64,000 bases of DNA, from assembly GCF_001693255.1 (NCBI RefSeq), contig NZ_CP016474.1, positions 1,630,661 through 1,694,660 of the forward strand, in the 5' to 3' direction. Of this stretch, positions 1 through 7,631 are shown one piece after another. The notes beneath the pieces were generated by a model. That model ran no database searches. It was not told the origin of the DNA and was given only the letters and a program-made list of their open reading frames with translations. Position numbers and translations under genes: made by a program. Each line of letters starts with the position of its first letter. Positions within the stretch are counted from its first letter, which is position 1. This DNA comes from Picosynechococcus sp. PCC 7003. GTDB taxonomy: Bacteria > Cyanobacteriota > Cyanobacteriia > Cyanobacteriales > MRBY01.

Positions 1-107
1 AAATGGCGACTGCCTCGGATCTCGCCCAACGTTATATTGCAGGCAAAGACATTAAAAAAGTGATCGTTGTCCCCAATAAATTGGTGAACTTTGTGGTGAC
101 ACCCTAG
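1..107 (+). CDS. leuS: Leucyl-tRNA synthetase, C-terminal end (partial)
   Basis: Only the last 35 codons are inside the window, read from base 3 to a TAG at 105-107. The tail KKVIVVPNKLVNFVV matches the C-terminal end of bacterial leucyl-tRNA synthetase, which charges tRNA-Leu in the cytoplasm. The catalytic and editing domains lie outside. The call rests on this short peptide, so it is a recognition rather than a proof. Confidence 0.7.
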   Translation, partial: MATASDLAQRYIAGKDIKKVIVVPNKLVNFVVTP

Positions 108-225
108 ATAAAAGACGCGCGCGCATCTATTGGGGGGGGGTGATTTTTAACCCAGGCTTCCCCCTTTTCTTTTCGTCCGCTAAAAACAAGCTCTACAATA
201 GCAAGGACTCCACCAGCCGCCGCCC

Positions 226-759
226 ATGACCCAGACCGTTATCGAAATTTTGTCTGCCGAAGAGATGCGCCGCACCATCACCCGGCTCGCTTCTCAAATT
301 GTCGAAAAAGCCGGAAACTTAGGAGATTTAGCACTCCTGGGCATCCATACCCGTGGCGTCCCTTTGGCAGAAAATATTGCCAAGCAGATTGAAACCCTCG
401 AAGGTATTGCGGTGCCCGTCGGTGCCCTCGATATCACGTTTTATCGCGATGACCTCGACCAAATTCGGGTACGGACGCCCTCAAAAACAGATATTCCCTT
501 TGATCTCAATGGCAAGAATCTCGTCCTAATCGATGATGTGATTTACAAAGGTCGCACCATCCGCGCTGCCCTCAATGCGGTGAATGATTATGGTCGCCCA
601 GAAGTGATTCGTCTAGCCGTTCTTGTAGACCGGGGCCACCGCCAACTGCCAATCCAGCCGGATTTTACCGGGAAAAAGCTCCCCACCGCCAAAGAGGAAA
701 AAGTCAAAGTCTATCTCCAGGATTTAGATGGCCGCGATGCCGTGGAACTGATCAAATAA
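226..759 (+). CDS. pyrR: Bifunctional pyr operon regulator / uracil phosphoribosyltransferase PyrR
   Basis: A 177-residue protein of normal PyrR length. The type I phosphoribosyltransferase PRPP loop is at about residues 100-111 ([12 protein letters not shown]), and the N-terminal TRGVPLA segment is also typical. In Gram-positive bacteria PyrR binds pyr mRNA and attenuates transcription; it also converts uracil and PRPP to UMP. No pyrimidine biosynthesis gene or attenuator-like leader is visible here, so in this organism it may act mainly as an enzyme. A separate upp gene lies about 2.2 kb away. The only good start is the ATG at 226; a clear Shine-Dalgarno at the usual distance is lacking. 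Confidence 0.9.
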   Translation: MTQTVIEILSAEEMRRTITRLASQIVEKAGNLGDLALLGIHTRGVPLAENIAKQIETLEGIAVPVGALDITFYRDDLDQIRVRTPSKTDIPFDLNGKNLVLIDDVIYKGRTIRAALNAVNDYGRPEVIRLAVLVDRGHRQLPIQPDFTGKKLPTAKEEKVKVYLQDLDGRDAVELIK

Positions 760-823
760 ACAGCAAAAAAGGTGCATCGCAATTTCTACAACACACCTTC
801 TAAATTCATTTTAAAAAGAAATC

Positions 824-2374
824 CTAGTGGAGGAAATGGCGGGAACCGGTGAACATCATGATTAGGCCCAATTCATTGGCGGCCTTGATCGAATCTTCAT
901 CGCGGATGGAACCACCCGGCTGGACGATCGCCTTGATCCCGGCCGCTGCCGCACTACGCACAGAATCATCAAAGGGGAAGAAGGCATCGCTCGCCAGATA
1001 AGCCCCTTGAGCTTTTTCGCCCGCCTGTTCAAAGGCAATTTTTGCGGCGCCGACCCGGTTCATCTGACCAGCACCCACACCGACGGTGGCCCGATCCTTG
1101 GAAACAAGAATCGCATTGGATTTCACGTGCTTACAGAGCTTCCAAGCGAAGAACAATTCCGCTAGATCGGCCTCGCTGGGTTGCTTCTCGGTGACGCACT
1201 GCCAATTTGCAGGATCTTCAATTTGAACATCAGCATCCTGGGCCAAAAAGCCACCGGCGATCGCCTTTAGGGTTTGGGTGGGGCCAGTGAGCAGATCAGG
1301 AAGGGTCAAGACCCGCAAATTCTTCTTCTTCGCAATGATTTCCCGCGCTTCTGGGGTACAGTCAGGGGCAACCACACATTCTAAAAAGACTTTCCCCATT
1401 GCCTCAGCCGTCGGGCCATCGAGGGGTTTATTTAGGGCGACAATGCCCCCAAAGGCAGACACAGAATCAGCGGCAAAGGCTTTTTCGTAGGCTTCTTGTA
1501 ACGTTGAACCCAGGGCGACACCACAGGGATTGGTGTGCTTGAGAATGGCTACAGCAGGATCCCCATCGGGAAATTCCGCAATGATCCGTCGCGCCGCTTC
1601 GAGATCTACGAGGTTGTTGTAGCTGAGTTCTTTCCCCTGGAGTTTTTCGGCGGCAGCCCAACCACTGGCCTGGGTGCCGGTCTTGTACCAAGTGGCTTTT
1701 TGGTGGGGGTTTTCGCCGTAACGGAGGGTTTGCACTGCTTCGCCACTGATCCCTAGCCGTTGGGGTAAGTCGGCATCTGCATTGACGGTGCTGGCAAAAT
1801 AGCTGGAAATTGCCTGGTCATAGGCATAGGTGAGAGCAAAAGTTTCCCCGGCCATGCGCTGCCGGAATTCAAGGGTTGCGGTGCCGCTGTTATTGCGCAG
1901 TTCCGTTAAATATTCGTCGTAATAGCGGGGGTTGGAAATCACCGTGAGGCTACCAAAGTTTTTCGCCGCTGCCCGGAGCATCGCGGGGCCACCAATATCA
2001 ATTTGCTCAACGGCTTCGGGAACGGTCACACCTGCTTTGGCGATGGTCTGCTCGAAGGGATAAAGGTTGACGGCGACGAGGCTGAGGGGTCGAATGTCGT
2101 TGTCCGTTAAATCCTGGAGGTGTTCGGGAAAGTCCTGACGCGCGAGGATGCCGCCGTGGATTTTGGGGTGGAGAGTTTTCACACGGCCACCGAGGATTTC
2201 TGGGGAACCGGTGTAATCGCTGACCTTGGTGACGGGAACGCCCGCATCCTTGAGGGCTTTGGCGGTGCCACCACTACTAATGATGTCAAATTCAAATTCT
2301 TCTACGAGTTGCCGGGCAAATTCGACGATGCCAGCTTTGTCTGAGACGCTCAATAGTGCTAAACGACGTGCCAT
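824..2374 (-). CDS. purH: Bifunctional AICAR transformylase / IMP cyclohydrolase
   Basis: 516 residues, the standard PurH length. The N-terminal 200 residues form the MGS-like IMP cyclohydrolase domain (LSVSDKAGIVEFA near the start, SGGTAKAL near residue 35). The rest is the AICAR transformylase domain, with the conserved KHTNPCG motif near residue 280. Together they catalyse the last two steps of purine synthesis, AICAR to FAICAR to IMP, in the cytosol. It converges with pyrR across a 64-base gap that contains a weak inverted repeat (AAGGTG/CACCTT). No anomaly is seen. Confidence 0.97.
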   Translation of the reverse strand: MARRLALLSVSDKAGIVEFARQLVEEFEFDIISSGGTAKALKDAGVPVTKVSDYTGSPEILGGRVKTLHPKIHGGILARQDFPEHLQDLTDNDIRPLSLVAVNLYPFEQTIAKAGVTVPEAVEQIDIGGPAMLRAAAKNFGSLTVISNPRYYDEYLTELRNNSGTATLEFRQRMAGETFALTYAYDQAISSYFASTVNADADLPQRLGISGEAVQTLRYGENPHQKATWYKTGTQASGWAAAEKLQGKELSYNNLVDLEAARRIIAEFPDGDPAVAILKHTNPCGVALGSTLQEAYEKAFAADSVSAFGGIVALNKPLDGPTAEAMGKVFLECVVAPDCTPEAREIIAKKKNLRVLTLPDLLTGPTQTLKAIAGGFLAQDADVQIEDPANWQCVTEKQPSEADLAELFFAWKLCKHVKSNAILVSKDRATVGVGAGQMNRVGAAKIAFEQAGEKAQGAYLASDAFFPFDDSVRSAAAAGIKAIVQPGGSIRDEDSIKAANELGLIMMFTGSRHFLH

Positions 2375-2465
2375 ATCCGCGATTTCCTTATGTGAACCAG
2401 CGTCCCATCATACGCGATCACCTTTACCTTCTTCAAACGATTACAGGGGCATCTGTCAGGAAGGA

Positions 2466-2924
2466 TTAACAGCTCTCAGCGGTGCGACAACCCTGCACCC
2501 ATTCGCTCATCCCCCCGGCAAAAAATTCCTTTTTCCAGATCGGGGCATTGTGTTTAATCGTGTCGATGCCATAGCGACAGGCAGCAAAGGCTTCGGCCCG
2601 GTGGGGACAACTGGCGGCGACGAGGACGCTAATTTCACCAATTTCTAGCTTGCCGATGCGGTGGTGAATCACGACTCGATTTGTGTCGGGCCACTGTTGG
2701 CGGATGTCGTGGGCGATCTGCTGAAAAATGGCGATCGCCATCGGTTCGTAGGCTTGGTATTCAAGATAATGGACGGCCTTGCCATCACTGCGATTCCGGA
2801 CGGTACCGCTCATCACCACCACGGCCCCACTGCCAGGATCTTCGGCGAGACGGTACACCGTATCAAAGGAGAGGGGAGCAAAGGCGATCGCAAACTGATC
2901 GTGGGGATAGGTGGGGACGCGCAT
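2466..2924 (-). CDS. moaE: Molybdopterin synthase catalytic subunit MoaE
   Basis: 152 residues with typical MoaE blocks: GAVVVMSGTVRN in the N-terminal half, HRIGKLEIGE in the middle and the catalytic-lysine region APIWKKE near the C-terminus. MoaE joins with thiocarboxylated MoaD to insert two sulfurs into precursor Z during molybdenum cofactor synthesis, as needed for nitrate reductase. No other moa gene is adjacent. It is divergent from upp, with only about 60 bases between the starts, so the two promoters share that gap. Confidence 0.93.
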   Translation of the reverse strand: MRVPTYPHDQFAIAFAPLSFDTVYRLAEDPGSGAVVVMSGTVRNRSDGKAVHYLEYQAYEPMAIAIFQQIAHDIRQQWPDTNRVVIHHRIGKLEIGEISVLVAASCPHRAEAFAACRYGIDTIKHNAPIWKKEFFAGGMSEWVQGCRTAESC

Positions 2925-2986
2925 CGGGTTTCATCTAAAAGCTTATGCTAGTCTAAAGGACGGTTCTTTCTTGATGCAAAACGTCT

Positions 2987-3643
2987 ATGGCTTCGCAACT
3001 CCGGGTTTTTGTGCCTGATCATCCCCTCCTCAAGCATTGGTTGGCGATCGCCAGGGAAACCAATACCCCCACACCCTTGTTTAAAACCGCCATGAAAGAA
3101 CTGGGGAAATGGCTCACTTATGAAGCCTGTCGCTATTGGCTGCCCACCCTCGATGCCGCCGTTGAAACTCCCCTTGCCCAGGCCCCAGCCACCTTAATCC
3201 ATCCCCAAACGCCGCTTATTGCAATTCCCATTCTGCGGGCCGGACTGAGTCTGATGGAAGGAGTCCAGGAGGTAATCCCCAACATTGCGGCCACCTACCA
3301 CCTCGGTTATCGGCGGGACGAACAAACCCTTGAAGTAGGCTGTTATTTAAATAATCTACCAGAGCAATTTGACCCAGAAACTCGCCTGCTGCTCCTCGAT
3401 CCAATGTTAGCCACGGGGGGAACAATCACGGCGGCCATGGCTGAAGTGACAAAACGCGGGGTTGCCATGGAGAATGTGCGCATTGTTTCCGTAGTTGCTG
3501 CTCCCCCAGCCCTCCAGAAACTGAGCCTAGACTATCCTTCCCTGCAAATTTATACGGCGATGATTGACCAAGAACTTAATGATCAAGGCTTTATCGTGCC
3601 TGGTCTAGGGGATGCAGGCGATCGCACCTTTGGCACCCACTAA
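2987..3643 (+). CDS. upp: Uracil phosphoribosyltransferase
   Basis: 218 residues, close to the usual 205-215. The PRPP-binding loop LLLDPMLATGGTITAAM is intact at about residues 133-149, and the uracil-binding C-terminal GLGDAGDRTFGT is also present. It salvages uracil to UMP. Start at the ATG at 2987 gives the expected SQLRVFVPDHPLLKHWL N-terminus. It is divergent from moaE. Together with pyrR the window encodes two enzymes able to make UMP from uracil. Confidence 0.94.
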   Translation: MASQLRVFVPDHPLLKHWLAIARETNTPTPLFKTAMKELGKWLTYEACRYWLPTLDAAVETPLAQAPATLIHPQTPLIAIPILRAGLSLMEGVQEVIPNIAATYHLGYRRDEQTLEVGCYLNNLPEQFDPETRLLLLDPMLATGGTITAAMAEVTKRGVAMENVRIVSVVAAPPALQKLSLDYPSLQIYTAMIDQELNDQGFIVPGLGDAGDRTFGTH

Positions 3644-3798
3644 ATCTCTGACGTTGGTTTGCCAGGGGACAAAAAAATCAATCTTCCGGCAGCGGTCATT
3701 CCCGTGCAAAAATCTTTGCAAATGTACCCTAGTCAAGAGCGATCCCCAACCGTTAAGCTTAAGGTAGCACTGAGAAGAATCAAGGATTTTGGTTTCCT

Positions 3799-4101
3799 AT
3801 GAGTCAACGCGATGGATTTGGAACGGGGTTCCTGTTGGGCACTATTTTTGGTGGTGTTGTGGGGGGCATTGCCGGGGCGATCGCCGCTTCGAAAGTCAAG
3901 GACAATAATGCCCCGCGTCAGGCTCAGTGGTCAGAGGAAGAAGAACCCCTCAGCTTTGATACCGAAGAAGGAATGGAAATGGCCCGTCGCAGTTTAGAGA
4001 ATAAAATTGCTCAATTAAACGGTGCCATTGACGATGTCCGCCAACAAATGACGGTGTTGCATCCCCACAATGGCCAAGAACCCTTGAACCCCAATTCTTG
4101 A
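3799..4101 (+). CDS. Small glycine-zipper membrane protein, conserved in cyanobacteria
   Basis: 100 residues. A single Gly-rich hydrophobic segment at about 10-32 (FLLGTIFGGVVGGIAGAIAA) resembles YtxH/glycine-zipper helices that pack in membranes. It is followed by an acidic stretch and a short amphipathic region (about 60-90) that may form a coiled coil. The N-terminus is short and soluble, so it is probably a single-pass protein with a cytoplasmic tail. It precedes the YggT gene by 92 bases in the same direction. Function unknown. Confidence 0.75.
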   Translation: MSQRDGFGTGFLLGTIFGGVVGGIAGAIAASKVKDNNAPRQAQWSEEEEPLSFDTEEGMEMARRSLENKIAQLNGAIDDVRQQMTVLHPHNGQEPLNPNS

Positions 4102-4193
4102 TATCCGCACCCAAGCAATTTTGCAACATCGGTTAAGATGAACGACAAAGGCCCCATTGTCAGGTCTTCAGTTTTTTATACGGTAACAGGAAT

Positions 4194-4460
4194 ATGGCAG
4201 CCGAATTATTACGAGTCAGCCTCGGAAACTTTATCCAGATTTATCTTCTGCTTCTCATTGTCCGCATTCTTCTCAGTTGGTTTCAGACCGCAGATTGGGC
4301 AATGCAAGTGATGGGTTTTCTGAGCCCTGTGACCGACCCCTACCTTAACCTGTTCCGTTCGTTTATTCCGCCCCTAGGCGGGTTGGATCTGTCTCCCATT
4401 GTGGCGATTTTCTTGCTCCAGGCTGTTGGTGGTGTCCTGGGTGGTGGCGCTTTGTTCTAA
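4194..4460 (+). CDS. YggT family (Ycf19-like) integral membrane protein
   Basis: 88 residues with two hydrophobic helices (about 10-30 and 62-84) and the family motif RILLSWFQ between them, followed by P-rich NLFRSFIPPLGGLDLSPI. This is the YggT/Ycf19 pattern. Homologues are implicated in membrane organisation, division and, in plastids, thylakoid or nucleoid arrangement. The reading ends with the TAA at 4458-4460. It is the last core gene before the accessory island. Confidence 0.85.
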   Translation: MAAELLRVSLGNFIQIYLLLLIVRILLSWFQTADWAMQVMGFLSPVTDPYLNLFRSFIPPLGGLDLSPIVAIFLLQAVGGVLGGGALF

Positions 4461-4739
4461 AGGCCCTAAGTTTTTGGCGATCGCCCCCCATTGTGATTTT
4501 TCAGTTGGGGGCATCAGTTCTAGGAAATTTTTCAAGTTTTTTCCACAAAAACAGTTCTTTTTCCACAAAAATTTGGAAGTTTTCCACAAGAAACCCGGCC
4601 AAATCTTAAGGAAACGTAAAAAACTACTTTGGCGATCGCCATCGTCATTGAGAAAAAATTGGCTGAAGCGTGATGAAAATTGAGATATTTTTCGTACTAC
4701 AAAAAGCAGTGGGTCTTTAAGAGCGTTCTTCGCTTCAGA
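4461..4739. other. Non-coding AT-rich stretch downstream of the YggT gene
   Basis: No convincing gene. An overlapping plus-strand frame exists, but its translation is low-complexity and K/F-rich. The stretch holds one HIP1 site near 4630 and the cluster of three TTTTCCACA 9-mers described separately, followed by A/T-rich sequence. Confidence 0.6.
4539..4588 (+). repeat. Three evenly spaced DnaA-box-like 9-mers
   Basis: TTTTCCACA occurs exactly at 4539-4547, 4559-4567 and 4580-4588, all on the plus strand and spaced 20 and 21 bases apart, about two helical turns. From memory this 9-mer is the DnaA box consensus used in Synechococcus origins. The same-face spacing suggests cooperative binding. 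Whether this is an origin, a DnaA-titration site or part of a mobile element cannot be told from sequence. No dnaA or dnaN gene is present in the window. Confidence 0.55.
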
Positions 4740-5003
4740 TTAATCTGACAAACTCTGCAACTCATCAGTAATAAGATTTTGCCATTCTTCATCACAGTGA
4801 GTATTTAAGTGAATCGATGAAACGAGGAGTTCCGATAGGATTTTTCCCCGTTGGCGATCGCTCAAATCAGTGAGCTGTAATTGATGAATGAGAGAAATTA
4901 CTTGTTGACATTCCTCTTGAAGTTCTAAGAGCAATGCATTTAAGGTTTCATTTTGAGTGTTGATTTTTTTTTCAACAATCTGCATTAGTTTTTCCCTAAT
5001 CAT
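4740..5003 (-). CDS. Small predicted helical protein of unknown function
   Basis: 87 residues, apparently almost all helical, with a heptad-like N-terminal half (MIREKLMQIVEKKINTQN onward) and an acidic end. I recognise no domain. It starts 14 bases after the PIN toxin stop and reads in the same direction, so it is probably the last gene of the accessory minus-strand run. It could be a third toxin-antitoxin component or an unrelated passenger. Confidence 0.5.
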   Translation of the reverse strand: MIREKLMQIVEKKINTQNETLNALLLELQEECQQVISLIHQLQLTDLSDRQRGKILSELLVSSIHLNTHCDEEWQNLITDELQSLSD

Positions 5004-5017
5004 TCACTGTCGGAATT

Positions 5018-5431
5018 TTATCGAGGGACACAAACGATGCCCAAGCCTGCCATCTGTCGAATATGCTCATCAAAGGCAAAAATCTCTGGTATTTGAAGCC
5101 GCTGAGACATAATTAACAAGGAGCAGTCTGTGTAGCTCCATTTTTTATCATCGTATTTTCTGAAGGTTTCCCAAATGGCATCATCATCACTGTCAGATAG
5201 ATGGCAATATTGATGTTCTGTACGCAAAATTTCACCCAGTTGTACGGAAGCTTTACTAGAAACTCTTGTACGAAACCATGTCACAGTTTCATCAAAGACC
5301 GTTTTTAGTATTACCCATTCTTTTTCTGGATGACTCACTACATATTTTCTGGCGGTTTGGTTATGAGTTTCTGTTTTGACGAAGAACGCAATTAATGCAG
5401 AGGTATCTACGAGAATTTTCGATGTAGACAT
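5018..5431 (-). CDS. PIN-domain protein, VapC-like toxin
   Basis: 137 residues when started at the ATG at 5431 (MSTSKILVDTSALIAFF). An in-frame extension to 5500 would overlap the antitoxin and is unlikely. PIN-domain acidic residues are visible: D in ILVDTSAL, E in VFDETVTW, D in SYTDCSLL and D in FAFDEHIRQ. PIN proteins of this kind are Mg-dependent ribonucleases, usually held inactive by an antitoxin. The start is 2 bases after the stop of the upstream small gene, which fits a translationally coupled toxin-antitoxin pair. Confidence 0.82.
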   Translation of the reverse strand: MSTSKILVDTSALIAFFVKTETHNQTARKYVVSHPEKEWVILKTVFDETVTWFRTRVSSKASVQLGEILRTEHQYCHLSDSDDDAIWETFRKYDDKKWSYTDCSLLIMSQRLQIPEIFAFDEHIRQMAGLGIVCVPR

Positions 5432-5433
5432 TG

Positions 5434-5673
5434 TTAGTATAAGTCTCGATCCAGATTTTCTGCGTAGTTTGTAGTACCTGTTTGATCTGCCAATTCCCAA
5501 GAATTTGGGTTTGTGACCTCAAATGTTCCACATAGCTCCCATGTCTTTGTCGTTGTAGGAGATCTTTTTTCTAAATATTCATTCAGTGCTTGTAAAAGAA
5601 GAGTTTGTAAAGGCTGGTTTTGTGCCTCTAGTTTCTGGATCACATCGTCTGGAATATTGACAATAACATTCAT
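5434..5673 (-). CDS. Putative antitoxin paired with the PIN toxin
   Basis: 79 residues. The N-terminal part (MNVIVNIPDDVIQKLEAQNQ) looks like a short strand plus helices, as in antitoxins with ribbon-type DNA-binding ends. The C-terminal tail is polar and ends ENLDRDLY, a form common in toxin-wrapping antitoxin tails. Position immediately before the PIN gene with a 2-base gap supports the role. I do not recognise the exact antitoxin family. AT-rich flanks and lack of HIP1 suggest transfer. Confidence 0.65.
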   Translation of the reverse strand: MNVIVNIPDDVIQKLEAQNQPLQTLLLQALNEYLEKRSPTTTKTWELCGTFEVTNPNSWELADQTGTTNYAENLDRDLY

Positions 5674-5774
5674 AAATTATCTAAAGATAAAACATTTATT
5701 ATTTAAGTATTCCTTTGAGTGGTTAATATTACATTTAGAAAAACTCAAAATTAGTAGACTTTTAATATTCAAAT

Positions 5775-6470
5775 CTAAGTAAACAATTTTAAGAAATTCT
5801 TGATATCCTCCAGCAAAGTATGTTCAAAGTCAAAAATATCTTTATGCTTCAAAATGTATTCTAATTCACTAACTGAGCATTTACGTCCAGCCTGTTTAGA
5901 GTCTTTTTTTGAGCGTGTATCATACCGCAGATAAATACTTAGCCAAAACTTATCGAATTCTTTGAGAGATAGTTTTCCCTCTTCTCCCATGCATTCTTTT
6001 AAACAATTTTGCCATGAGCTTAAACAATCTGCATAAGTAGAGTCGGATTTTTTAATAGCTTTTAATAGAGTTTCTAATTCTCCCGAGTTATTGACATTGG
6101 TAAAATAAGTACCTATTTCTAGATCAATATCCTGCACAGATAAAGAATACAGATTTCCGACTTCTTGAATTATACTTATGTCTCCAAAAACTGTGCTTAG
6201 ACAATCATTGACTAGCTTTAATTTTTCTTCTTGAGAATCATAATCCTGATCGATAATAATCCCTATCTTAGATATATTTCTTTTGAATAAGCTATCGGAT
6301 AGACTTTTGATGGCTTTCGTCAATTTATCTGAATTCAATCCACTCAGACATTCATAATTATCAATGTTAATAGGAGAATCAACTATCAATTCATTAATTT
6401 GCATTTTTTCTATAAGAGCCTCGAAGAAAGCCTTATCATTTTTGCTTTCAACAATCAAAATATTTGCCAT
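5775..6470 (-). CDS. TOPRIM-like (DUF3226-type) protein, partner of AAA ATPase
   Basis: 231 residues. The N-terminus has ILIVESKNDKAFFEALI, with the glutamate expected of a TOPRIM fold, and near residue 70 to 80 the sequence IGIIIDQDYDS supplies the DxD acidic motif. This is the arrangement of DUF3226/DUF4435-like nucleases. It starts 8 bases after the stop of the ATPase gene, so the two are co-transcribed. In the known PARIS defence system an AAA ATPase (AriA) sequesters a TOPRIM effector (AriB), and OLD-family nucleases fuse similar parts. Defence is inferred, not shown. Confidence 0.7.
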   Translation of the reverse strand: MANILIVESKNDKAFFEALIEKMQINELIVDSPINIDNYECLSGLNSDKLTKAIKSLSDSLFKRNISKIGIIIDQDYDSQEEKLKLVNDCLSTVFGDISIIQEVGNLYSLSVQDIDLEIGTYFTNVNNSGELETLLKAIKKSDSTYADCLSSWQNCLKECMGEEGKLSLKEFDKFWLSIYLRYDTRSKKDSKQAGRKCSVSELEYILKHKDIFDFEHTLLEDIKNFLKLFT

Positions 6471-6478
6471 ATAAATAA

Positions 6479-7564
6479 CTACTCTCCCCGAACAGGCTTG
6501 TGATGCTCCAGTTCGTATTGTAAATCATCAATACTTCTGGTAATAGCGATTGTTTTTTGAGTGCGAGGATTTTCTGCTAATTCGATATATGCTCCTTGTT
6601 CAGAATATTTTTTTCCTGCTAAAGCAAATGCTTTGATCATTTCTAGGCTGTGTGTTGTTGCAAATATTGTCACATCAAATTCCTTAGAAAGTCGAAATAA
6701 TAGCTCCCAAAATTCTTTTTGATTAGTATGGTGAATACCATTCTCTATTTCATCTACAAAAATGACTTTGTTATCCTCACTTAAAATCTCTAGTGCAATA
6801 GATGAACATCTATATGTTGCATCACCAAACAAAGAAATTGGGAAGCCTCTTTTCTGATTGTCTTTTCTTAAAAATAGAGTTGGTTCAACAAATGAATATG
6901 TCTCAGCTTCTACAATGGAAGGATCTAAAATTTGAATCATTTTCAAGAAGTCATCACTTTTTCCTTCATATTTTACTCTGTCATACTTTTTTGCAATTTC
7001 CTGACCTGATATAGGCACAGATGATGGAATCACAGGTATGTCAATCTCATCGGGAAAATCTGGAGAATAAAAGCCGCGAGAATGAGCTACTAAATTTTTC
7101 TTGATAATTTCTTCTGTATTGATCTGTTGTTGTATTTGTAAGATTGATATCGAAGAATTGTCTTCAGAAATAATTCCCAATAAGTCTTTTATGTTTTCAT
7201 CTTCATTAAATATTTCAGACTTTAAAGATTGGGCAACTAATAATTTGATCTTTTTACATTGACTGTCAAATTCCCCTTGCAGGCAAATCTTCTTCGTTAT
7301 ATCTTGATTGTAAAAAAGACTATTCCATGCTTCTTTGGGCTGCTTTTTTAAGGAATCAGAGGATTGTTTTCTTGCCTTTTTTATGCCAAGAGTGCTATTG
7401 GGGTGAGGATAAAAAAAGAGTAACAATGCTTCTAGGAGAGAAGTTTTTCCGATATTGTTTTTGCCTCCAATTAAATTAACTTTTTTGAAGCCATCTACTT
7501 TTAAAGATTGGAAACTACGAAAATTTTTGATTTCTATAGTATTTTTCATTCTTTTGATTCTCAT
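6479..7564 (-). CDS. OLD/RecF-type AAA ATPase (AAA_15/AAA_21-like)
   Basis: 361 residues (356 if started at the ATG at 7549). It opens with IEIKNFRSFQSLKVDGF and a Walker A GGKNNIGKTS, the classic SMC/RecF/OLD beginning. The Walker B is KVIFVDEIENGIHH, followed by the switch histidine in FATTHSLEMI. Before the Walker B, LFGDATYRCSSIALEIL stands where an ABC-type signature would be. There is no fused nuclease; the TOPRIM protein is the next gene. Codon use is AT-rich, unlike the flanking acnB gene, and HIP1 is absent. Probable role: sensor or regulator in an anti-phage system. Confidence 0.8.
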   Translation of the reverse strand: MRIKRMKNTIEIKNFRSFQSLKVDGFKKVNLIGGKNNIGKTSLLEALLLFFYPHPNSTLGIKKARKQSSDSLKKQPKEAWNSLFYNQDITKKICLQGEFDSQCKKIKLLVAQSLKSEIFNEDENIKDLLGIISEDNSSISILQIQQQINTEEIIKKNLVAHSRGFYSPDFPDEIDIPVIPSSVPISGQEIAKKYDRVKYEGKSDDFLKMIQILDPSIVEAETYSFVEPTLFLRKDNQKRGFPISLFGDATYRCSSIALEILSEDNKVIFVDEIENGIHHTNQKEFWELLFRLSKEFDVTIFATTHSLEMIKAFALAGKKYSEQGAYIELAENPRTQKTIAITRSIDDLQYELEHHKPVRGE

Positions 7565-7570
7565 ACTAAA

Positions 7571-7606
7571 AATGAGATTTTACATGGAGGAATGCAAAAT
7601 CTCATT
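7571..7606 (-). terminator. Perfect 11-bp inverted repeat between acnB and the ATPase gene
   Basis: AATGAGATTTT at 7571-7581 and its exact complement AAAATCTCATT at 7596-7606, with a 14-base loop. On the minus strand it lies just after the acnB stop and is followed by TTTTAG, so it may terminate acnB transcription. It also sits 7 bases upstream of the ATPase start, so it could instead be an operator for the ATPase-TOPRIM operon. Confidence 0.55.
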
Positions 7607-7631
7607 ATAGGTGAAGTTTGAATATATTTTC

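Noticed and set aside
4399-4683. 94-residue plus-strand frame overlapping the YggT end
   Set aside because: It starts inside the YggT gene in another frame and its translation is Lys/Phe-rich low complexity produced by the repeated DnaA-box-like sequence.
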